Program-made: the position numbers and the translations under genes
From: Dromaius novaehollandiae
Lineage: Eukaryota > Chordata > Aves > Casuariiformes > Dromaiidae
Assembly (NCBI RefSeq): GCF_036370855.1
Contig: NW_026991398.1
Span: forward strand, 2,914,001-2,978,000
Direction of reading: 5' to 3'
Length of the DNA: 64,000 nt
In this document: piece by piece, positions 45,033 to 52,350 of the stretch
How positions within the stretch are numbered: the stretch's first letter is position 1
Layout of the letters: every line of letters begins with the position of its first letter
The notes under the pieces: generated by a model
The model's input: only the letters and a program-made list of their open reading frames with translations
What the model was told of the DNA's origin: nothing
Database searches by the model: none

Positions 45033-46115
45033 TGGAAACAGAGGAGAGAGCCATACAGCTCCTGGGTTCCTGGACCATGCTGGGGGCTGTGCTGCTCTGG
45101 GCATCTTGGACCAGGCTGTGTTTCTGTACAGAAGTCTGGAAAACACTCTATGCAAGCCCCCGGAGAGGAGGGATTTTCCTGGGCCCTCAGAGCAACCCAG
45201 GCAGGACTCAGGCATGTCAAGGGAAACCCATCCCACCCACACCAAACCCCCTGCTCTCAATCCTGGGACCTTCCCGGGCCCTCAGACCAGGAGCAGGAGG
45301 AGGTTTGGGAGCATGGCCATGTCCCAGACAAGCCTCTGTCAGGCCTTCAGCTCCACAACATGTCACAGGTTCAAGCGAGCTCTCTGAAGCAACACTTCCC
45401 ATGGCCCTGGTGCACTGGCAAGACTTTGGGCAGACACCCAGGAGACAGGGCAGAGAAAGGGCAGAGACCTCAGGGTGCACAGCGGGGCTCACAGCATCAC
45501 AGAGCGGGTGCCACGGGCTGGATAAGCAACCCAGAGAAGTAAACGAGTCCTTCTTTTTGCAATGACTTGGAAAGCCCCATCTCTGTCAGTATTCAAGGGG
45601 GATGGAGTCTCCCTTCTGCATGAGTCACCCTGGGACTGTGCCAACACTAGGAAGGGCAGGAAGACTGGTTGTAGGGATGTTCTCAAGCTTCAGCAGCTGC
45701 AGAGGTGGGAGCTGGTCACCTCACAAACTTCTGAATGTTCCCAAATGCCGGTCCTGTGGCACTGCACAATGTTCCAGGCTCTGCACTGGAGCCTGGACAG
45801 CAGCACTGTGGGGTGTGGGCATGTCCTGAGATGCCCAGGGTCAAAACTGTGGGAGATGCAGGGTGCCAGGGCTGTAAAGCCCCCCAGGAGACCTTGGGTG
45901 GCAGCTGGGTATGTCCAGGGTGCCAGCGGCTTTAGCAACCCCCAGGCAAGAAGCACTGCTTCGAGGGGACACGGAAAAGCCCAAAGCCCAAAAGAGGCCC
46001 AGGGAGGAGAAAGGGCTTTCCCTAGGCTCAGGGAAGGCTCAGCCAGAAAGCCCAAAGCTGGGCAAAATGCATGGGAAATGGGAAACTTTCCTCAGATTTC
46101 CTACTGGGCCTGACA
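45033..46115. other. Copy-specific insert with overlapping open frames
   Basis: About 1.08 kb that replaces the end of segment A in this unit; unit 4 has unrelated sequence at 59020-60385. Plus-strand open frames of 177 codons (45032-45565), 170 codons (45030-45542) and 183 codons (45562-46113) overlap in different frames. None resembles a known family and none has a second copy in the window to compare. Composition is GC-moderate with many AGCC and CCAGG words. Origin unknown. Confidence 0.4.
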
Positions 46116-47180
46116 CTCCTGATGATGTGTTTTAAGGACACATTTGCTCTTCTCTGGCGTATCATCTTCATCTTAAGCACCACAGATGGAGAAACCTTGC
46201 TGAGGACTCTTAAAAACAAAGAGCCTGCTTTGGTGCCTCAGGGAGGCAGGCTCTGTCCTCTCCCATATTGTTCAACACCCTACTTCTACAAAAAGAGTGA
46301 CTCACAGCAGAAACCAGTTTTGAAGCTCACCAAAGCATCTCAGCCTGTGGCCACACTTTGTGCTGCTTGATCTCACAGCACTTTGATCCTGGCTTTGAAA
46401 AATGCCAAAGCTTAAAGCAGCCCTGAAGCCTTGGCTTCCCACACAGGTCTGCCCAGGGCAGAGACATGTCAGGGCAGGGGTGCAGAAGTGACTTCTCCAG
46501 CACTCCATTTGAGATATTTCTCAGCCTTTGACAACATCTGGAGACATTCCTGAAGGATTTATGAGCAAGTTCTGGAAACTAACTGGGGTGAGGGGAGGTG
46601 ACTGCTTTCCAGGACATGAGGGGAAATCTCTCTGCTCTCGCCCTGGCTCTGCCATCTCCATGGCAGTGACCTCCTGAGCCCCCTGATGACACGAGCTGAG
46701 GTCACAGTGGGATGTGCTGCATCACAGGGAGGTCTCCTCAGGGCCACAATGGTGCCCTCACTTCCCTGAGAGGCCCAGCACTGCTGGACACCACTTGTGC
46801 ACTCCCCACTGCTGCCCTTTGGAGCCACTCCGTGGCAAGGAAAGGGGATGAGAGCTGCGTGGGGCCCCTCACCGACAGGCAGAGGAGCAGGGACATGTTG
46901 GAGAGGAGTTTTGGGTGACAAGACAGGAAGAGCGTCCTTCCTGCTTGGATGGAGAGGTGAGCTAAGGGCAAGGGGACAAGCGAGATGCAGGACTGCTGGG
47001 CCACCACCATCAGCCTAGACACAGTTCCTTGTTCCTAGCGCTCCTGCAGCTCTGCACTGAGGGTAAGGGCTTTGGGAGCTCCTTCCTGAGGGGTGGCACA
47101 GAGACTGCAAACAGGGCTGTGGATCTCAGGCTGTGGGGGTGGCTGCACAGGGAGAGGGCTGCTGTGACAGCCCTTCTGTA
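46116..47180. other. D block, copy 3, first part
   Basis: Closely related to 60385-61240, beginning with GATGATGTGT near 46120 and passing through GATGACACGAGCTGAGGTCA near 46683, which also appears near 60764. Frames are not preserved between copies. No gene is recognised; the block is a spacer ahead of the CpG-rich segment. Confidence 0.5.
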
Positions 47181-48300
47181 GGGTCCCGATGGGGCTGAAG
47201 GTGCGAGAGGACGCTGCCCGGCCCTGCCCTGCCTGCCCTTCCCTGGGGCAGCAGGATGCTGCCCACGGGCTCCTCAGCCCTGGCCATGCCCAGGGCCCCC
47301 ACACCAGCACCAGGGCCAGCACCAGCACAGGCCCCAGGGCTGTTCCCTCATGCCTGGCACAGCCCCCAGGCGCAGGGCAGCCAGGAACCCCGCGGGGCCC
47401 CTGCGGCAGAGCCCAGACCCTTCGGGGCAGCAGCCGGGCCCCGGGGCCCCGCACTGCCTAGGCACATGGCACCGGGCTGCCCCCAGGTCCCGCTGCACAC
47501 CGCGCTGCTGCCCACAACATGGTGCCCAACTGTGGGGGGGGGGGAGGGGGCGGGGCAGAGCTGGCCGCCAGGGCAGGAGGCTGCAATGTTTCCCCGGCAA
47601 CGCCCCAGTGCTGCCTCCTATTGGCTGCTGTGAGGAGGGGGGCTGGGCTGGGTTTGACTGGTGGCTCTGTCAGCCAATCGGAGTGCAGCATGTGGAAAAA
47701 CCCAGCCCTGGGAGCAGGGTGAGACCAAAGCGGGAGCGAGGGGCTGGGTGAGAGCAGGTGGGGGCCGGGCTGACGGGGCTGCGAGCGCGTCCTGATGGTG
47801 GCGGGTGCCCTCCCGCCGGGGTGGGGGCAGTGGTGCTGTCCCGGGGCTGCTTTCCTCCCGGAGCTGCAGCAGGGGCTGGTGGGGCCGGGAGCACGGGACA
47901 AAGCGCCCTGACCCCGGGGCAGCTGCCCTGCCAGCCAGACGTGCCGGCTGCCCCCGAGCAGCTGGGTCGGGGCGGCTGGGGGGTTTGGGGGCAGGAAGCT
48001 TTGCCCCTGCCCTGGGTCACAGACCCCTTGTCCAGCCATTCCCGAGCTGCTGCTTTGGGAGCAGTAACTGGTCCGTAGTGGGTGTTTTGCTGCCCGATGA
48101 GCATTGGGAGGCCCCAGGGTGAGTCCGGGCGGCCGCTCAGGAGCTGGCTGAGCCTTGGGGAGGCAGGGGCAGCTGCGGGCGGCAATAGCCGCGTGGCCGG
48201 GCTGTGGGCAGGGAGGTCACGGCTGTCTGCGAGAGCTGGGCCAGGAGATCCCCAGTGTCACATCAGCTCTTGGTCAGTAGCTGCCAGGCCAGCAGGAGAC
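47181..48300. promoter_or_regulatory. CpG-rich promoter-like segment, copy 3
   Basis: GC-rich, with many CpG dinucleotides compared with surrounding DNA, and homologous to 61831-62860. It contains an RFX X-box-like site and two oppositely oriented CCAAT boxes (47588-47678), G-rich runs near 47528-47560, and the CCGGGGCAGCTGCCCTG palindrome-like stretch near 47917. The GC content produces long open frames in several phases; the proteins share no domain with known families. It looks like a promoter or CpG island, but no downstream gene body is identifiable. A long non-coding transcript is possible. Confidence 0.45.
47588..47678. promoter_or_regulatory. X-box-like site and paired CCAAT boxes, copy 3
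   Basis: GTTTCCCCGGCAAC at 47588-47601 matches the imperfect palindrome bound by RFX factors (perfect GGCAAC half, one mismatch in the other half). ATTGG at 47620-47624 and CCAAT at 47674-47678 are NF-Y-type boxes in opposite orientation. All three are also present in copy 4. Function is inferred only from motifs. Confidence 0.4.
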
Positions 48301-49191
48301 ACGTGGCTCAGCTGTTGATGATGAGGTCACTTCTGCTGGAGTAGCTGATAGGCCAGCTGCAGGATCAAGGCTTGGATGTTGATGATGAGGTCATTTGTGA
48401 CCGATTACCTGATTGGACAGCAGCAGAGCTGTGGCTGGAAAGGTGATGTGAGGTCACTTCCAACTGAGCAGTGGTTGGGGCAGCAGCAGGTCCATGGCTG
48501 GGACATGTGCTTTGGAGATCACTTCTGCCTGAGCAGCTGATGAGCCAGGATTGGGCTCATGGCTGGGGAAGTTATCGTGAGGTAGCTGCTGTCTCAGAGG
48601 CTTGTAGGCCAGTGACAGGCACATGGCTGTGAAGGGGACTGTGAGGTCATCTCCTTCTGAGTCCCTGATAGGCCAGCAGCAGGCCCCTGCCTGGGAAGGT
48701 CCTTGTGAGGTCACTGCAGACAGAGCAGCTGGCAGGCCAGCAGCTGGCCCCTGGCTGGGAACTGACTCTGAGGTCCCTCCTGTCCCAGCAGCCTCTGGGG
48801 CTGCAGCAGGCACCTGGCCATAAAGGTGCCTGTGAGGTGCCTTCTGGGTGAGAAACCGATAGGCCAGCAGCAGGCTGTAAAGTGGGGAATGTGCTGATGA
48901 GGTCAGCTGTGTGTCAGTATGTGACAGGCCAGTAGCAGGCCCCTTGCTGAGAGCTGACTTTGAGGTCATTTCCTCCACAGCAGCAGGGAGGCCAGCAGCA
49001 GGCACATGGCGGAAAAATGTTTGTGAGCTCAGCTCTGTCTCAGTGCCTGACAGACTGTGTGGAGGCACATTGCTGGGAGAGTCGCTGTGAGGTCACTTGT
49101 CTGTGCAAGGCTAGCACTTGGCTAATGGCTTGGGCATTTGCTTGTGAGGTCACTTGTGCCTGAGTCCCTGATAGGCCAGCAGCAGGCAGAT
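48301..49191 (-). repeat. 63-bp minisatellite, copy 3 (about 14 units)
   Basis: About 14 units with a mean spacing near 63 bp, each with TGAGGTCA or a variant followed by a CTGATAGGCCAGCAGCAGGC-type segment. Starts after the D-block sequence AGCTCTTGGTCAGTAGCTGC and is cut off at 49191 by the retroviral LTR. Reverse complement of the array at 7200-9740. A 204-codon minus-strand frame (48454-49068) spans it without a stop because 63 is a multiple of three. Confidence 0.85.
48386..48416 (+). promoter_or_regulatory. TGAGGTCA-N15-CTGATTGG element in the minisatellite, copy 3
   Basis: TGAGGTCA at 48386-48393, a 15-bp spacer, and CTGATTGG at 48409-48416. The same spacing holds in most units, though the second element is usually CTGATAGG. 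Order and spacing resemble the CRE-like X2 box and inverted-CCAAT Y box of MHC promoters; the first element is also an AGGTCA nuclear-receptor half-site. No binding is demonstrated. Confidence 0.3.
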
Positions 49192-49548
49192 TGTTGGGGA
49201 CCAAGATTGAGTGATGCTGTGTAGGACAGCAGAGGATCTCTAAGGCAGGAAGTAATGATCTGGTAACTATGATCTGTGGCCAGAATGTGTGCACGGGAGT
49301 TGCCAGTGATCATGTGCCTTCCTGCCTGTGTCAGCAGTCACGGTGTGCCTTCCTGCCTACGTCTCAGCAGCTGTCCTGCCTGCCTGCTGGGCATCAGGAG
49401 ACGCCTTCTACCTATCACAGGATGCCACAATGCCAAGGAGATACCTGGAGGAGTGGCTGAGCCTGATGGCTATATCACCAGCCATTGTGTTTTCAATAAA
49501 GGCTTTCTTGCACCATTCTTCTTGTGGTCTGTGTCGTTGAATGCCACA
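49192..49548 (+). repeat. 5' LTR, 357 bp
   Basis: Runs from TGTTGGGGACC to ATGCCACA. AATAAA is at 49495-49500. The site that is TATATAA in the 3' LTR reads TATATCA here. It lacks a 25-bp segment present in the 3' LTR near 50778, and there are scattered substitutions, so the insertion is not recent or the LTRs have exchanged sequence. Confidence 0.85.
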
Positions 49549-49550
49549 AA

Positions 49551-49568
49551 TGGCGCCTGAATCGGGTT
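49551..49568 (+). other. Retroviral primer-binding site
   Basis: TGGCGCCTGAATCGGGTT begins two bases after the 5' LTR, where reverse transcription would be primed. The first seven bases, TGGCGCC, are typical of sites for a lysine tRNA; the rest is less certain. Confidence 0.6.
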
Positions 49569-49762
49569 TTCAAAAACAGAAGCATGAAAAAGAGAGTTAA
49601 GGAACTTCAGAGTAGAAGTGAACTTCAGAGTAGAAGTACTGAGGATTGGAGTATGTAAAACAGGACTGATAAATCCAGTGGCATAGCCCAGCTGAATGTC
49701 AGGACGGTCGATAATTGTGTGCGCCCATCACCACCACGGAACGGGGTGAGCAGCCGGGAACA

Positions 49763-50161
49763 ATGGGGCAATCTTTTACAAGGCACCAGAGAAGTTATAT
49801 GGAAGCATTACAGAAAGTTTTAAAGACTCATGGGTTTCAGAATGTTGCCCAGCATTCGTTAATGTCTCTGTTAGTTTGGACCCGGGATAATTGTCCCTGG
49901 TTCCCGCGGGAGGGAACGTTAAGCGTTGGGGTGTGGGAACAAGTCGGGGATGAGCTGCGGCGGCAGAGGGATGATAAGGCGAAGAAACTCTTAGTAACTT
50001 GGCAACAGGTCTTTTTTGCCCTCCTCCGCTTGCAAGCAGTAGATGCGGCTGAACTTCTGCCTTCAGCAACGGCCAGTGAGAACGCTGTAAGGTTCTCGAT
50101 ACTACCCGCACGATTGATTCGACCTGTTAATGTATGCCTCGGGATACCAAACGAGGGCTGA
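49763..50161 (+). pseudogene. Endogenous retroviral gag remnant (matrix-like N-terminus)
   Basis: A 132-codon open frame. I prefer the start at 49763 over the in-frame ATG at 49715 because it gives Met-Gly, the usual N-myristoylation context of retroviral Gag. The first 100 residues resemble the helical matrix domain of betaretrovirus-like Gag, including a C-P-W-F-P motif followed by an acidic Gly-Thr turn and a conserved Trp. The frame ends before any capsid or nucleocapsid region, so the rest of gag has been deleted. It is isolated within the shortened element and not expected to make virus components. Family assignment is by pattern only. Confidence 0.65.
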
Positions 50162-50254
50162 GAGCCGGTTAAGATGAACTCATCTTGGGATATTTTCGAC
50201 AGTATTTGCCTGCCTTGTGCAGGATTACTATTAATTTACAGAAGCATATTCTAT

Positions 50255-50440
50255 TGGTAAGATGTAGATAGATTATAGTTAGAATATAGGATAAGTTATA
50301 GATAGAATATAGGATAAGTTATACATAGAATATAACTGCACTGATAAGTTATAGATAGGATAAGTTATAGATAGAATATAACTGCACTGATAAGATATAG
50401 ATATAGTATAATTGAACCTATAAGTTGTAGGTAGAATCAG
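50255..50440. repeat. A/T-rich tandem repeat inside the retroviral element
   Basis: Several copies of a unit of about 23-25 bp built on GGATAAGTTATAGATAGAATATA, alternating with a longer form that includes ACTGCACTGATAAG. It lies between the gag remnant and the polypurine tract, where pol and env would normally be. Confidence 0.8.
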
Positions 50441-50586
50441 AGTGGAAGCCTTTTAAGGGATAGGATTGGACGTTAGGCTTGGGGCATAAGTTAAGAAGGC
50501 ACTGACGTGTGAATTGGTAATCTTGGTAGGATTTCTAAGCCTTGTTATCTGTTTCCCCTACCTGACAAGCTTTAAGTTTAATAAAT

Positions 50587-50982
50587 AGAAAGAGGGGATA
50601 TGTTGGGGACCAAGATTGAGTGATGCTGTGTAGGACAGCAGAGGATCTCTAAGGCAGAAAGTAATGGTCTGGTACCTATGATCTGTGGCCAGAATGTGTG
50701 CACGTGAGTTGCCAGTGATCATGTGTCTTCCTGCCTGTGTCAGCAGTCATGGTGTGCCTTCCTGCCTACGTGTCAGCAGCTGCGGTGGGCCTGTCCTGCT
50801 GGACTGTCCTGCCTGCCTGCTGGGCATCAGGAGATGCCTTCTACCTATCACAGGATGCCACAATGCCAAGGAGATACTTGGAGGAGTGGCTGAGCTTCAT
50901 GGCTATATAACCAGCCATTGTGTTTTCAATAAAGGCTTTTCTTGCACTACTCTTCTTGTGGTCCGTGTTGTCGTATGCCACA
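50587..50982 (+). repeat. Polypurine tract and 3' LTR
   Basis: The tract AGAAAGAGGGGA (50587-50598) is followed at 50601 by the LTR start TGTTGGGGACC; the LTR ends with ATGCCACA at 50982. It contains TATATAA at 50904-50910 and AATAAA at 50928-50933, unusually close together. At 382 bp it is 25 bp longer than the 5' LTR. Confidence 0.8.
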
Positions 50983-51301
50983 AGCCCTTGAGCTCCCTTG
51001 AAGAGACCCTGCAAAGGGAAACTCTCCTCATTGCACTGAGGGCATCCAAGCAGCTCAGACTAGGGGGCTCTGAGGTTCCCCCCACGTCTCCTCATGAAGG
51101 GGGAAGCCTGGCTTCCTGCTTCAACACTGTCTCTGGGTCAGATTCAAAGGAGATATTCTTGAGGACAAGTCACACAAAACTGATTTTTCTTTTCTTTTTA
51201 GAAGAATGTATCACAGAAAAGTAAGAAAAAAGAAAAATGAGCAACACAGAGTCCTTATTCCAGATCCCCTGGGATCGAGGAGTGGATGCACTTAGGACAG
51301 T
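50983..51301 (-). other. OR4 3' flank
   Basis: Related in reverse complement to 16840-17150 behind OR1, sharing AATCTGACCCAGAGAC and AGCCAGGCTTCCCCCTTCAT. It is not related to the OR2 or OR3 3' flanks. Confidence 0.65.
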
Positions 51302-52236
51302 TTATTGCTGCTGAAGTAGTACCCATTGCATCAATTTCTTCAGTGCCTCTTTGAGCTCCTTGTTCCTCATGCTGTAGATGAGGGGGTTCACTGCTGGAGG
51401 CACCACCGAGTACAGAACAGCCACCACCAGATCCAGAGCTGGGGAGGAGAGGGAGGGGGGCTTCAGGTAGGCAAACATGACAGTGCTGATGAACAGAGAG
51501 ACCACAGCCAGGTGAGGGAGGCCCATGGAAAAGGCTTTGTGCCGGCCCTGCTCAGAGGGGATCCTCAGCACAGCAGTCAAGATCTGCACGCAGGACAGCA
51601 CAATGAAAATGAAACATCCAAAGCCTAAACAGATACTAACAACAAGAAACCCAGCTTCCCTGAGGTAGCAGTCTGAGCAGGAGAGCTTGAGGATCTGGGG
51701 AACTTCACAGAAGAACTGGTCCACTGTGTTGCCTTGGCAGAGTGGCATTGAAAATGTGTTCCCAGTGTGCAGGACAGCATTGAGAAAACCACTGCCCAGG
51801 CAGCTGCTGCCATTTTGACACAGGCTTTGCTGCCCAGGAGGGTCCTATAGTGCAGGGGTTTGCGGATGGCAACGTAGCGGTCATAGGCCATGACTGTGAG
51901 GAGAGAATACTCAGCTCCAACTGAAAAGAAAAACAGGAAGAGCTGGGCAGCACATCCTGAGTAGGAAATGGCCCTGGTGTCCCACAGGGAATTGGCCATG
52001 GATTTGGGGACAGTGGTGGAGATGGAGCCAAGGTCGAGGAGGGAGAGGTTGAGGAGGAAGAAGTACATGGGGGTGTGGAGGTGGTGGTCGCAGGCTACGG
52101 CTGTGATGATGAGGCCGTTGCCCAGGAGGGCAGCCAGGTAGATGCCCAGGAAGAACGAGCAGTGCAAGAGCTGCAGCTCCTGCTTTTCCGCGAACACCAG
52201 GAGGATAAACTCATTGAGGGAGCTGCTGTTGGACAT
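51302..52236 (-). pseudogene. Olfactory receptor, family 14-like (OR4), frameshifted pseudogene
   Basis: Full-length OR exon matching the other three from MSNSSSLNEF to a C-terminal LLQQQ, broken by a one-base deletion near 51794. At that point the paralogues have CACTGGCCCAGG on the plus strand and this copy has CACTGCCCAGG. The frame shifts at about residue 148, in TM4, and the original frame is lost until past TM4; conceptually the receptor would end after about 203 residues. Other conserved sites have also changed: AIRKPLHY where ORs have AIC, SCVQIL where the SY motif should be at the end of TM5, and KAFSMGLPHL where a Cys is expected. Several damaged motifs argue for a true pseudogene rather than a single sequencing error, though the deletion itself should be checked. 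NPLIYSMRN is intact. Confidence 0.9.
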
Positions 52237-52264
52237 TTAATTCCTCTGGGCACAGGGGGATTCT

Positions 52265-52350
52265 CTAAGGAAGAAGAGACATTGACAAGTTAGGACAAAC
52301 TTCTCTGAGCAAAACTTTCTCATAACCCCTCCCAAACACACACTCATTAC
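52265..52350 (-). other. Predicted 5' UTR intron of OR4 (86 bp)
   Basis: On the minus strand: donor GAGAG/GTAATG at 52350, branch-point-like CCTAAC, and acceptor CCTTAG at 52265, leaving 28 bp before the ATG. Same as OR2. Confidence 0.5.

Larger units (their letters stand above)
49192..50982 (+). mobile_element. Internally deleted endogenous retrovirus with two LTRs
   Basis: Two direct LTRs (49192-49548 and 50601-50982) enclose only 1052 bp. That internal region contains a primer-binding site, an N-terminal gag remnant, an A/T-rich tandem repeat and a polypurine tract. No pol or env sequence is seen, so it is a non-autonomous deletion derivative. The gag remnant and the primer site suggest a betaretrovirus-like (ERVK-type) origin. 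The flanking bases, GCAGAT on the left and AGCCCT on the right, do not form a target-site duplication. The left side is minisatellite and the right side is OR 3' flank, so the element sits at a rearrangement junction. Confidence 0.85.
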
